Source of the DNA: Serratia oryzae
GTDB taxonomy: Bacteria > Pseudomonadota > Gammaproteobacteria > Enterobacterales > Enterobacteriaceae
Direction: 5' to 3'
NCBI RefSeq assembly: GCF_001976145.1
Contig: NZ_MOXD01000001.1
Coordinates: forward strand, 528,711-592,710
DNA length: 64,000 nt
Position numbers and translations under genes: made by a program. Shown piece after piece: positions 30,276 to 39,027 of this stretch. The stretch's first letter is position 1. Every line of letters begins with the position of its first letter. The notes under the pieces were generated by a model that saw nothing but the letters and a program-made list of their open reading frames with translations, was not told the DNA's origin and did no database searches.

Positions 30276-30722
30276 TTACCTTGCCCAGCTCGGTTTGTTT
30301 AAGATGTGATCCTGCCAATCCACCACTTCGCTTTCACGAACGGCGATGTGGCGCACCGTAATGCGCTCACCGTGCATGGCAGCCTTGGAACCGCTGATCA
30401 GCGGATGCCAAGAGAACAGCGGTTTGCCTTCACCAATCAGGCGATAGGCACAGGTTGGTGGCAACCAGTCGAACGTAGTGAGGTTTTCACGCGTCAGCTT
30501 GATGCAATCCTCTTCCAGTTCAAATCGCCGCTCGTAATGGCGACACTGGCAAGATTTGATATTCAGCTGATCGCAGGCAACGTTAGTGAAATAGATTTCG
30601 TCGGTATCTTCGTCGATCAGTTTATTCATGCAGCATTGGCCACAACCGTCGCACAGCGATTCCCACTCTGCTTCAGACATTTCATCCAGCGTTTTCTGTT
30701 GCCAAAAAGGGAGTTGTGACAT
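30276..30722 (-). CDS. ycgN: UPF0260 cysteine-cluster protein YcgN
   Basis: A 148-residue protein with an N-terminal cysteine cluster (CDGCGQCC near residue 25) and further cysteines in [10 protein letters not shown], suggesting metal or iron-sulfur binding. It is collinear with E. coli YcgN (153). Function unknown. The ATG at 30722 was chosen by similarity ([15 protein letters not shown]); the frame is open to 30848 with unrelated sequence. It follows ycgM in the same direction after about 155 bases. Confidence 0.9.
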   Translation of the reverse strand: MSQLPFWQQKTLDEMSEAEWESLCDGCGQCCMNKLIDEDTDEIYFTNVACDQLNIKSCQCRHYERRFELEEDCIKLTRENLTTFDWLPPTCAYRLIGEGKPLFSWHPLISGSKAAMHGERITVRHIAVRESEVVDWQDHILNKPSWAR

Positions 30723-30877
30723 ATCGACATCCGAATAATAGGTAAATGAGCACATCACCTGCGTACAGGCTTCAAGGGGGGCACTATATCGACACTGAGC
30801 GCAAAAGGAAATAACTACGGAACTAACCCTGCCGGTTGCAGCCTGCACCTAATGATGACGTTGCAGGCCGCAAGGCA

Positions 30878-31534
30878 TTAAATCACACGTGTACTGAGTG
30901 CTTTGCCATTCAGAGAGATTTTCAGCATGTCGCCGGAAACCATCGGCCCCACGCCCTGAGGCGTACCGGTCAGGATAATGTCACCTGCACGCAGCGTAAA
31001 GAAACGGCTCATGTAAGCGATCAGCGGTAAAATTGGGGTAATCATATCGCGAGTATTCCCCTGCTGACGCAGTTCATCATTCACCGTCAGCGAAAGCTCG
31101 GCATTTTGTGGATCGCCAAACTCAGCCACCGGAATAAAGCCGGAGATCGGGCAAGAACCATCAAAACCCTTGGCTTTTTCCCAGGGTTGCCCAGCCTTTT
31201 TAAACCCGGCCTGCAGCTCACGCAAGGTCAAGTCCAACGCCACTCCGTACCCGGCGATAGCGCGCGCCACACGATCTTCATTGGCCTGCTTCAACGGCGT
31301 ACCGATCAGTACCGCAAGTTCAACCTCGTGATGAACCGATCCTAGGCCTTTAGGGATCGCCACCGGCTGGCGAATGTCACACAGCGCCGTTTCAGGTTTG
31401 ATAAATACCACGGGTTCAGGCGACGTCGCACTACCCATTTCCTTAATGTGGTCAGCATAGTTACTGCCGACACAGACCACTTTATTTACCGGGAAATCGA
31501 GCAACGCACCTTGCCAGTCTCTATGTTGATACAT
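30878..31534 (-). CDS. ycgM: Fumarylacetoacetate hydrolase family protein YcgM
   Basis: A 218-residue FAH-fold enzyme, probably an acylpyruvate hydrolase or oxaloacetate decarboxylase. Metal ligands are in VHHEVELAVLIG (the HxE..E set near residues 70-75) and DLTLRELQ, and ILTGTPQGVG lies near the end. The ATG at 31534 follows GAGAGGTGG; an ATG at 31552 is less likely. Its upstream neighbour on this strand is a decayed lytic transglycosylase gene. Confidence 0.92.
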   Translation of the reverse strand: MYQHRDWQGALLDFPVNKVVCVGSNYADHIKEMGSATSPEPVVFIKPETALCDIRQPVAIPKGLGSVHHEVELAVLIGTPLKQANEDRVARAIAGYGVALDLTLRELQAGFKKAGQPWEKAKGFDGSCPISGFIPVAEFGDPQNAELSLTVNDELRQQGNTRDMITPILPLIAYMSRFFTLRAGDIILTGTPQGVGPMVSGDMLKISLNGKALSTRVI

Positions 31535-31627
31535 ACCACCTCTCCCAACCACAGTGTTGGGGTTCCGCTTACAAACCCCATCTTCGAACGCGGCACCACT
31601 CCAGGCACCGCTTTATAGCATCGGCTT

Positions 31628-31924
31628 TTATTGCCCGATACCGTCTGCCATCATTCCCACACTAATCGCAAAATAGTACGAGCGATTCCAGTGCATCAAG
31701 GTACGAAAATTATCATAAACCAGGAATGCCCGCCCTTGTATATCATCTGGCGCGATCGCCCAACTGCGTAAACGAGAAGATGGCAACGCTGAGCCATTCG
31801 CAAGCCTGACACCACGTGCGGCTAATTAAACGACGCTGTGTGCCTGCGCCTCTTGCAACCCCAGACTATCGACATTAAATCCTGCTGGCAACTTCACCTC
31901 TCAGCCCCAGCAGACGCCTGGCTT
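31628..31924 (-). pseudogene. Remnant of a lytic murein transglycosylase
   Basis: One minus-strand frame reads as the C-terminus of an MltB/SLT_2-type lytic transglycosylase: KPGVCWG, stop, EVKLPAGFN, stop, then RGVRLANGSALP, DDIQGRAFLVYDNFR and HWNRSYYFAISVG before the natural end. Two in-frame stops (TGA at 31903-31901, TAA at 31828-31826) break it, and no catalytic part remains upstream, where ycgL begins. The intact enzyme would cut peptidoglycan in the periplasm. This looks like a recent loss with only the 3' end left. The sequence beyond 31924 is too decayed to follow. Confidence 0.8.
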
Positions 31925-31998
31925 TGTCGTGAACGGTCGCCAGAATCAGAATATTCAAAAGAAACGGCGTTTAACTCCACGCTAAAGATCTGTTGGGA

Positions 31999-32271
31999 TT
32001 ATTTTTTGCTGTCAGACAGATGCAGGTTTAATAAATTTTCCACCGGTGGCGGGAACTGCAGATAAAATCCATCTTGCTTCAACGCTTCTTTCACCGCTTC
32101 AATATCTGCCGAGGCTAATTTCTTGCGCCCGTCGAGTGAAAGCATCATTGAGAACTGCGGTGTACCAAAGCTTTTCATCAGTTCTTCCGGCACGCGCGAG
32201 AAATCGTCTCTTTTTTCGACATAAAGATAAGTTTGATCGCGTTTTGGGCTTCTATAGATCACACAAAGCAT
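31999..32271 (-). CDS. ycgL: YcgL domain protein
   Basis: A 90-residue protein with the YcgL fold, carrying [19 protein letters not shown] near the start and LDGRKKL in the middle. Its function is unknown. E. coli YcgL has an N-terminal extension; here MLCVIYRSP is the natural start. It diverges from minC with a 136-base gap, the same arrangement as in E. coli. Confidence 0.92.
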   Translation of the reverse strand: MLCVIYRSPKRDQTYLYVEKRDDFSRVPEELMKSFGTPQFSMMLSLDGRKKLASADIEAVKEALKQDGFYLQFPPPVENLLNLHLSDSKK

Positions 32272-32407
32272 TTTTTTAACTCTATTTAATTGAGGCAGCG
32301 TCTTGCCTGGATATAACTCTGACTATAACATGCTTATAGTACTTCGGAATATCGCACCCCGAGTGGTATTCCGGGGATTTAAAGTTGCTGAGACTGAGTC
32401 AGGATAG

Positions 32408-33094
32408 ATGTCACAATCGCCAATTGAGCTAAAAGGCAGCAGTTTTACCCTATCGGTTGTTCATTTGTATAATTCAGAACCCGAGGTAATACGTCAGGCA
32501 TTGCAGGAGAAAGTGGATCAAGCACCCGCTTTTCTTAAAAATGCCCCTGTTGTGATCAATGTCGCGACGCTGAACGGCGACGCGAACTGGAAAGAACTTC
32601 AACAGGCTGTCACGGCTGCGGGTTTACGCGTGGTCGGCATCAGTGGTTGCAAAGATGAGCGGCAAAAACGTGCTATCGCTCGTGCCGGTTTACCCTTATT
32701 AAACGAAGGTAAAGGGCAGAAAATTCCCCCGCCCGTCGCGGCACCCGTGCCGGATAACGCCCCTGCCAAAACGCGCATCATCAATGCTCCTGTCCGTTCC
32801 GGCCAACAGATTTATGCCCGCAACAGCGATTTGATCGTCACCAGCAGCGTCAGTGCCGGCGCAGAATTGATTGCCGATGGCAATATTCATATCTACGGCA
32901 CCATGCGCGGCCGTGCACTGGCTGGCGCCTCCGGCGATGCCCAGTGCCAGATTTTTTGCACGCACCTGGGTGCTGAGCTAGTCTCTATCGCAGGGCAGTA
33001 TTGGTTGAGCGATCAGATCCCGTCCGACTTCTTCGGGCAGGCAGCGCGGCTCAGCCTGTTGGATAACGCTTTAACCATACAACCTTTAAATTAA
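32408..33094 (+). CDS. minC: Septum site-determining protein MinC
   Basis: A 228-residue inhibitor of FtsZ ring assembly (E. coli 231). The N-terminal domain antagonises FtsZ. A Pro-rich linker ([14 protein letters not shown] at about residues 106-120) leads to a C-terminal beta-helix that binds MinD and FtsZ ([13 protein letters not shown]). It is first of minCDE, 25 bases before minD. Confidence 0.97.
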   Translation: MSQSPIELKGSSFTLSVVHLYNSEPEVIRQALQEKVDQAPAFLKNAPVVINVATLNGDANWKELQQAVTAAGLRVVGISGCKDERQKRAIARAGLPLLNEGKGQKIPPPVAAPVPDNAPAKTRIINAPVRSGQQIYARNSDLIVTSSVSAGAELIADGNIHIYGTMRGRALAGASGDAQCQIFCTHLGAELVSIAGQYWLSDQIPSDFFGQAARLSLLDNALTIQPLN

Positions 33095-33119
33095 GCCCTT
33101 TTGACAAGGAATCCATTTC

Positions 33120-33932
33120 ATGGCACGCATTATTGTTGTTACATCGGGTAAAGGGGGCGTTGGCAAGACCACATCGAGCGCGGCCATTGCTACCGGCTTA
33201 GCCCAGAAAGGCAAGAAAACCGTAGTGATCGACTTCGATATCGGTCTGCGTAACCTTGACCTGATCATGGGCTGTGAACGCCGGGTAGTTTATGATTTTG
33301 TTAACGTTATTCAGGGTGATGCCACGCTGAATCAGGCGTTGATCAAAGATAAGCGCACCGAAAACCTCTATATCCTGCCCGCGTCGCAAACGCGTGATAA
33401 AGACGCCTTGACCCGTGAAGGCGTTGAAAAGATCCTCAACGATCTCGATGAGATGGGATTTGAGTTTGTGGTCTGCGATTCACCCGCTGGCATTGAAACC
33501 GGCGCGCTGATGGCGCTGTATTTCGCCGATGAAGCCATTATCACCACTAACCCGGAAGTGTCCTCAGTACGCGACTCAGACCGCATCCTTGGCATTCTGG
33601 CTTCCAAATCTCGCCGTGCCGAAAAAGGTGAAGCCCCTATCCAGGAACATTTGCTGCTAACCCGTTACAACCCGGGCCGTGTCAGCCGTGGCGACATGCT
33701 GAGCATGGAAGATGTGCTGGAAATTCTGCGTATTCCGCTGGTTGGCGTAATTCCGGAAGATCAGTCTGTATTACGCGCCTCCAATCAGGGCGAACCTGTT
33801 ATTCTTGATAGTGAGTCAGACGCCGGTAAGGCCTACGACGACACCGTTCACCGCCTGTTAGGAGAAGAACGCCCATTCCGCTTCATCGAAGAAGAGAAAA
33901 AGGGCTTCCTGAAACGCCTTTTTGGGGGATAA
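33120..33932 (+). CDS. minD: Septum site-determining protein MinD
   Basis: A 270-residue ParA-type ATPase that recruits MinC to the membrane and oscillates between poles. The deviant Walker A KGGVGKTT is at residues 11-18, and the C-terminal amphipathic helix KKGFLKRLFGG is the membrane-targeting sequence. The length equals E. coli MinD. It is three bases upstream of minE. Confidence 0.98.
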   Translation: MARIIVVTSGKGGVGKTTSSAAIATGLAQKGKKTVVIDFDIGLRNLDLIMGCERRVVYDFVNVIQGDATLNQALIKDKRTENLYILPASQTRDKDALTREGVEKILNDLDEMGFEFVVCDSPAGIETGALMALYFADEAIITTNPEVSSVRDSDRILGILASKSRRAEKGEAPIQEHLLLTRYNPGRVSRGDMLSMEDVLEILRIPLVGVIPEDQSVLRASNQGEPVILDSESDAGKAYDDTVHRLLGEERPFRFIEEEKKGFLKRLFGG

Positions 33933-33935
33933 ACC

Positions 33936-34205
33936 ATGGCTTTGTTAGACTTCTTTCTGTCCCGCAAAAAATCAACAGCCAGTGTAGCCAAGGAACGGCT
34001 GCAAATTATCGTTGCAGAGCGTCGGCGTGGGGACAGCGAGCCCCACTATCTACCTGATTTAAAACGCGACATTCTGGCGGTAATTTGTAAATACGTTCAA
34101 GTCGATCCTGAAATGCTGCATGTGCAATTCGAGCAGAAAGGAGACGATATTTCGGTACTTGAACTGAACGTAACGCTACCGGAATCGGAAGATACACCTA
34201 AATGA
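33936..34205 (+). CDS. minE: Cell division topological factor MinE
   Basis: An 89-residue protein that stimulates the MinD ATPase and gives the oscillation its polarity. The N-terminal membrane-binding part [12 protein letters not shown] is followed by the anti-MinCD helix ([12 protein letters not shown] at about 19-30) and a topological specificity domain. It is last of minCDE. Confidence 0.97.
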   Translation: MALLDFFLSRKKSTASVAKERLQIIVAERRRGDSEPHYLPDLKRDILAVICKYVQVDPEMLHVQFEQKGDDISVLELNVTLPESEDTPK

Positions 34206-34219
34206 TTGCGGCGCATTAA

Positions 34220-34250
34220 TTACCCCCTGCCTATTTTACGCAGGGGGTAA
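34220..34250 (+). terminator. Hairpin behind minCDE
   Basis: A perfect 11-base stem (TTACCCCCTGC/GCAGGGGGTAA) with a nine-base loop lies 15 bases behind minE. A TA repeat rather than a T-run follows, so termination may be weak. Confidence 0.6.
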
Positions 34251-34413
34251 CTGTATATATATACATACAAAAAGATAAAGACGTAAATATCGCTGCTTTG
34301 CGCGTTGAGATAATGCCAATTAATCTTTTTAGCATAGCGGTAGGGTTAAATTTCTTACGGCAGTATTTGCAAGAATAGAACAGCCTGCACTGCCCCATTC
34401 TTGTTACCAACGA

Positions 34414-35535
34414 TTAATAATTCTTCAGGATATCCTGCAAAGGTTCTGCTAATAATTCACCACGCCAACCGCTGATTAATTCTGGCGTTGTATCATTGCC
34501 TTTCAGTTTCCAATGCCAGTTTAGCAATTGATTGATCTGCCGACGTGAGGCCAGCAACTCGCTGCTTAAACCACTTTTTTCACTCACTTCGCTGATGGCC
34601 GCTTTAATATCCTTAAATACTTTCTTATAACCGGGCTGATCGATCAGATTAGTAATCGGCTCAGGCAACGCAGACTCATCCAGCGCGTTAGCTTCTGCCA
34701 CCAGCGCAATCAGCGTTTTACCATGATAGCGAATCTCTGGCCCACTCAGCCCCAGTGCATCAAGCTCCCCTAAGGAGGCTGGCATGTAGCGGGCAACGGC
34801 CCACAGGTTCTCTTCACGCACCACGAAATTCACCGCCAGATCGCGCTCACGCGCCTGACGCAAACGCCACTCCGCCAGTTTCTGCAAACAGCCTAACTGA
34901 CGCGGACGTAACTGCCAGGCGTTGGTGATTTCACGGTAGGCTAATTCTGGCGCCAAGGTTTCACTGCGGCGCTGGCATAACAAAAGACATTCATCGTGTG
35001 CCGCCGCTGTGCAACCCGCCTCTTCGGTTTCCTGCACCAGTTGTTTGGCCATCGGCAACAGGTAGAACACATCAGCAGCAGCGTAAATACACTGCCGTTC
35101 CGTTAACGGCCGCGCCAACCAGTCGGTACGGGATTCACTTTTATCCAGCTCGACCTGCATATACTCCGCCACCAGTTTGGCAAAGCCGCAAGACAACGCA
35201 TGGCCGCTAAACGCGGCCAGGATCTGGGTATCGATCATCGGCGTTGGCAACGTTTTGAAGGCATTGAGGAATACCTCCAAGTCTTCACTGCCTGCATGCA
35301 GGAATTTCACCACGCGGGTATCGGCCAGCAGATCGATAAACGGTTGCCATTGCTTGATAGGAAGCGGATCAATCAGGGAAAGTTGTTCACCATCGTATAA
35401 CTGGATCAGGCCTAACTGCGGGTAATAGGTGCGCGTTCTGACGAACTCAGTGTCCAGCGCAATCTGGGCATGGTTTCTTGCCTGCTCGCAGACCTGCTGC
35501 AAGCCAGTGTCGGTCGTGATCAACTGATAATTCAA
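34414..35535 (-). CDS. rnd: Ribonuclease D
   Basis: A 373-residue DEDDy exoribonuclease that trims tRNA and small-RNA 3' ends. Exonuclease residues are in ALDTEFVR near the start, LHAGSEDLEV, and the DKSESRTDWLARPL / YAAADVFYL region; an HRDC domain follows (ELLASRRQINQLLNWHW). The start codon is TTG at 35535, aligned with the UUG start known for E. coli rnd. No good Shine-Dalgarno is visible. Confidence 0.96.
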   Translation of the reverse strand: MNYQLITTDTGLQQVCEQARNHAQIALDTEFVRTRTYYPQLGLIQLYDGEQLSLIDPLPIKQWQPFIDLLADTRVVKFLHAGSEDLEVFLNAFKTLPTPMIDTQILAAFSGHALSCGFAKLVAEYMQVELDKSESRTDWLARPLTERQCIYAAADVFYLLPMAKQLVQETEEAGCTAAAHDECLLLCQRRSETLAPELAYREITNAWQLRPRQLGCLQKLAEWRLRQARERDLAVNFVVREENLWAVARYMPASLGELDALGLSGPEIRYHGKTLIALVAEANALDESALPEPITNLIDQPGYKKVFKDIKAAISEVSEKSGLSSELLASRRQINQLLNWHWKLKGNDTTPELISGWRGELLAEPLQDILKNY

Positions 35536-35603
35536 AACGTCATTCTCTTTATCGTTTACCCACTCTTCTGCACGAAGAGGAGGAGTATTTCATGATTCAA
35601 ACA

Positions 35604-35633
35604 CAACAACGCCGGCATTAACCGGCGTTGTTG
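35604..35633 (-). terminator. fadD terminator
   Basis: A 12-base perfect stem (CAACAACGCCGG/CCGGCGTTGTTG) with a six-base loop lies 24 bases beyond the fadD stop, with a mildly T-rich tail on the minus strand. Confidence 0.65.
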
Positions 35634-35656
35634 ATAAGGAGTTGTAACAAGCCCGC

Positions 35657-37345
35657 TTAGGCAGCATCAGCCGCATTGGGCTTTTTTTGCTCGTCACGCA
35701 GTTCCCGGCGCAAAATCTTGCCAACGTTCGACTTCGGCAATTCGTCACGGAACTCAACAATTTTTGGCACTTTGTACCCGGTCAGGAATCGGCGACAATG
35801 GGTCAGTAACTCTTCCTGAGTCAGTGAGGCGTCTTTCTTCACCACGCAGATCTTCACCGTTTCACCGGAAGCCCCGCTCGGCACACCGATCGCAGCACAC
35901 TCCAAGACTTTCGCATGCTGGCTGACCACATCTTCGATCTCGTTCGGATAGACGTTAAATCCAGAAACCAGGATCATATCTTTTTTACGATCGACAATGC
36001 GAATAAAACCTTCATCGTCCACGGTAACCACATCGCCAGTGGCAAGCCAACCGTCTTTTAACACTTCATCCGTGGCATCCGGCCGCTGCCAATAGCCTAA
36101 CATAACTTGCGGCCCTTTGACCCACAGTTCTCCAGGTTCACCCACGGGAACATCTTTGCCATCGTCATCCAGCAAACGAATGTCAGTAGAGGGCACCGGC
36201 AGGCCAATACTGCCGCTGTAATGCTTCAGATCGTGCGGGTTACCTGATACCAATGGAGAGCATTCCGTCAGGCCGTAACCCTCCAACAAATGCTTGCCGG
36301 TCAGTTTCTCCCACCGTTCCGCGACGGCTTTCTGCACCGACATGCCACCGCCCACCGACAGCCGTAATGTGGAGAAATCGAGTTTCTGGAAGTCGGCATC
36401 GTTCAGCAACGCATTAAACAAAGTATTTACGCCGGTCATGGCGGTGAACGGATATTTCGCCAGTTCCTTCACCATTCCTGGGATATCACGCGGATTAGTG
36501 ATCAGCAGGCTACGCCCGCCTAACTCGATAAACAGCAGGCAGTTCACCGTCAAAGCAAAGATGTGATACAGCGGCAATGCCGTCACCACCAGTTCCTGCC
36601 CCTCACGCAGCAGAGGAACATAAGCGGCTTTAGCCTGCGCCAGGTTGGCCTGCATATTACGGTGGGTCAGCATAGCGCCTTTAGCCACGCCGGTCGTGCC
36701 GCCGGTATATTGCAGGAAGGCCAGATCGGTATTCACGACATCCGGCTTAACATATTGCATGCGGCGGCCGCGTTGCAGCGCACTGCGGAAGGAAATCGCG
36801 TCCGGCAAATGATATTTGGGTACCAGACGTTTGATGTATTTCACCACAAAGTTCACCAGCGTACCCTTGGCGGCAGAGAGCTGATCGCCCATCCGCGTCA
36901 GGATCACGTGCTTCACCTGGGTTTTGAAGACCACTTTTTCCAACGTATGGGCAAAGTTGGAGACGATCACAATGGCGCTGGCACCGCTGTCGTTCAACTG
37001 ATGCTCCAGCTCGCGCGGCGTATACAGCGGGTTGACGTTCACCACCACCATCCCGGCACGCAGAATGCCGAACAGGGCAATCGGGTACTGCAGCAGGTTT
37101 GGCATCATCAGCGCGACACGATCGCCCTTCTTCAACCCCAGCTCATTTTGCAGGTAAGCAGCAAACGCCCGGCTTCGCTCTTCCAGTTTGCGGAAGGTCA
37201 TTACCTCCCCCATATTGATAAAAGCGGGTTGATCCGCATATCGTATGGCCGCATTTTCAAATACTTCGATCAGAGATGTGTAGTGATCGGCATCAATCTC
37301 TGCCGGAACATCTGCCGGGTAACGTTTTAACCAGACCTTATCCAA
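35657..37345 (-). CDS. fadD: Long-chain fatty acid--CoA ligase
   Basis: A 562-residue adenylate-forming enzyme (E. coli 561) that activates imported fatty acids for beta-oxidation. The AMP-binding P-loop [12 protein letters not shown] is near residue 215, YGLTECSP near 365, the fatty-acyl signature around DGWLATGDV near 435, and the catalytic lysine in [14 protein letters not shown] near the end. The TTG at 37345 follows AGGAG by seven bases and matches the UUG start of E. coli fadD; the frame is open to 37402. A FadR box lies 74 bases upstream. Confidence 0.96.
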   Translation of the reverse strand: MDKVWLKRYPADVPAEIDADHYTSLIEVFENAAIRYADQPAFINMGEVMTFRKLEERSRAFAAYLQNELGLKKGDRVALMMPNLLQYPIALFGILRAGMVVVNVNPLYTPRELEHQLNDSGASAIVIVSNFAHTLEKVVFKTQVKHVILTRMGDQLSAAKGTLVNFVVKYIKRLVPKYHLPDAISFRSALQRGRRMQYVKPDVVNTDLAFLQYTGGTTGVAKGAMLTHRNMQANLAQAKAAYVPLLREGQELVVTALPLYHIFALTVNCLLFIELGGRSLLITNPRDIPGMVKELAKYPFTAMTGVNTLFNALLNDADFQKLDFSTLRLSVGGGMSVQKAVAERWEKLTGKHLLEGYGLTECSPLVSGNPHDLKHYSGSIGLPVPSTDIRLLDDDGKDVPVGEPGELWVKGPQVMLGYWQRPDATDEVLKDGWLATGDVVTVDDEGFIRIVDRKKDMILVSGFNVYPNEIEDVVSQHAKVLECAAIGVPSGASGETVKICVVKKDASLTQEELLTHCRRFLTGYKVPKIVEFRDELPKSNVGKILRRELRDEQKKPNAADAA

Positions 37346-37418
37346 GCTATTACTCCTGAAATTTTTGCTAATTATCATCGCAGCCCCCCACTTTACCGCC
37401 AAGCTTTAACAATATTTT

Positions 37419-37435
37419 AACTCAGCGTACCAGTT
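37419..37435 (-). promoter_or_regulatory. FadR operator before fadD
   Basis: On the coding strand it reads AACTGGTACGCTGAGTT, very close to the proximal FadR site of E. coli fadD (AGCTGGTATGATGAGTT, from memory). The position 74 bases upstream of the start fits repression of fadD by FadR, whose gene is also in this window. Confidence 0.65.
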
Positions 37436-37495
37436 CGGGTTTTAAACAATACTCAGGTTGCGATGCAGGTCACTAATTGCCAGTGCACCCTTGGA

Positions 37496-37525
37496 CAAAA
37501 AACATAAGGCGGCTATCAAGCCGCC
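37496..37525 (-). terminator. Terminator of the Slp lipoprotein gene
   Basis: On the minus strand GGCGGCT pairs with AGCCGCC around a four-base loop and is followed by TTATGTTTTTT. It lies 19 bases beyond the gene and before fadD, so the two are transcribed separately. Confidence 0.75.
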
Positions 37526-37543
37526 CTATCAGAATCACCACGT

Positions 37544-38143
37544 TTAGGGTACAACCAAGGTCTGGATCCTGGCCGGACCAGGATTGTACCAACCCGGTCC
37601 ACCTCCCCAGCCGGGGCCCCAAGGATCGTGACGTGGCCCCCAAGGGCCCCATGGCCCCATCGGTTGCGGTGGCATGACAACCTGCTGAGCAATACGCCAG
37701 CGTTTGAATCCTGTGGCATTCATAGTGACAAACCGATACGGCGTCATACCAATCTTGCCTTCGCGCACACCGGTAATCGGCCCCACCACCGTGACCAACT
37801 GCCCATTGAAATCAACCGGGTCAAGGAAGCCGTTAACCGAAGCCAGCAACCGCCCTTGTGATGGTTCCCCCAGAATGGGTCGCGCCCCAGAATCCAGTGG
37901 CACCGCGGCAATCTCCAATACCGTACGGCCACGCTCATTGGTCATGGCAACCACCGTACCGCCAAAACGCGCCTCGGCACCGGTAAACAGACTTGGCGCA
38001 TTCTGCACCGACGACAGTTGATCCACCGGCGTAGCACTGGTTCCCTGAATAGCATCTGGGATAGTGACACAGCCGGAGAGCGCCAGTACGCTACCGGCAA
38101 TCACCAGAGCCAGGCATTTTTTACTCAAAGTGCGGGTCAGCAT
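37544..38143 (-). CDS. yeaY: Slp family outer-membrane lipoprotein YeaY
   Basis: A 199-residue lipoprotein. The signal peptide ends in the lipobox LSGC with the acylated cysteine at 25. The body matches the Slp/YeaY family ([27 protein letters not shown]). The C-terminus is a Gly/Pro/Trp-rich stretch ([19 protein letters not shown]) before [11 protein letters not shown]. The residue after Cys is Val, which fits sorting to the outer membrane. The ATG at 38143 follows AGGAG. The context rnd-fadD-yeaY-tsaB is as in E. coli. Confidence 0.9.
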   Translation of the reverse strand: MLTRTLSKKCLALVIAGSVLALSGCVTIPDAIQGTSATPVDQLSSVQNAPSLFTGAEARFGGTVVAMTNERGRTVLEIAAVPLDSGARPILGEPSQGRLLASVNGFLDPVDFNGQLVTVVGPITGVREGKIGMTPYRFVTMNATGFKRWRIAQQVVMPPQPMGPWGPWGPRHDPWGPGWGGGPGWYNPGPARIQTLVVP

Positions 38144-38246
38144 CGTCGCAATCTCCTGAATTAGCTGTAACTTCGACCGCATTCCTTAGCTCAAGTCGCA
38201 CGGGCATATTTCCGACATCAATGACAACACTTTAATAATAGTGTAA

Positions 38247-38948
38247 TTATTCGCGCCCCGGCAGTTTCTTCCAGGTGACTTCATTGCGCAAATAGGTTGG
38301 TTCGGCATTTTCGACGCTCACTGCCAGCCCCTGCTGCCAGGCCTGCAATGCCAATGGCAGCATATCTTCGGCCTGTGGCAACAGCATCTGCCCATCCGTC
38401 AGGCTCAGCGAAGCCCCTGCAACCAGATCTGGGTAGGTTTGCCAACCGGTGCCAACATGGGCCCAGTTGCCCTGCAAACGCAGGGCACGCTCCAGCGCCT
38501 GCGGCGGCGACAGCACGGCTTCCCCTTCGCTCTCCAGCCAACCGCCATCTGGCTGCCGCTCAAACTGGCCCCAGTAGACTTCGCCCATACGCGCATCGAT
38601 CGCCGCCAGCACGCGCTGCGCACCGGTCATGCGCCAAGCGCCTTGCGCCATGGTTTGTAACGTGGAGATCCCGAGCATTGGCAGATCGGCCCCCAGCGCC
38701 AGCCCCTGGGCAATACCAATGCCAATACGCACGCCGGTAAAGCTACCCGGCCCACGGCCAAAGGCCAGCGCATCGAGTTGGGAAAGGGTTAATCCAGATT
38801 CAGCCAGCACCTGTTGCACCAAGGGTAAAATACGCTGGGTGTGTTCGCGTGGGCACAGTTCAAACAGGGCGTGAGTTTCGCCTTGATTCCAGATGGCGAC
38901 AGAACAGGCTTCCGTCGCCGTATCAATCGCTAAAATTCGCGTGGACAT
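38247..38948 (-). CDS. tsaB: tRNA threonylcarbamoyladenosine synthesis protein TsaB
   Basis: A 233-residue member of the ASKHA fold that dimerises with TsaD to make t6A at position 37 of ANN-decoding tRNAs. It begins [17 protein letters not shown], followed by [11 protein letters not shown] and [14 protein letters not shown] near residue 75. The ATG at 38948 matches the E. coli start; an open frame to 38996 is not family-like. It lies behind yoaA in the same direction. Confidence 0.95.
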   Translation of the reverse strand: MSTRILAIDTATEACSVAIWNQGETHALFELCPREHTQRILPLVQQVLAESGLTLSQLDALAFGRGPGSFTGVRIGIGIAQGLALGADLPMLGISTLQTMAQGAWRMTGAQRVLAAIDARMGEVYWGQFERQPDGGWLESEGEAVLSPPQALERALRLQGNWAHVGTGWQTYPDLVAGASLSLTDGQMLLPQAEDMLPLALQAWQQGLAVSVENAEPTYLRNEVTWKKLPGRE

Positions 38949-39027
38949 GCCAAACCTCAGGCGGGAAAAATCAATGGTTTCATACAGGGCGCGCATTGTA
39001 GCACAGCCCCGAAGTGACGCCTATCCG

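Noticed and set aside
31838..32065. 75-codon plus-strand frame over the transglycosylase remnant
   Set aside because: It overlaps the pseudogene and the end of ycgL on the opposite strand and shows no domain.
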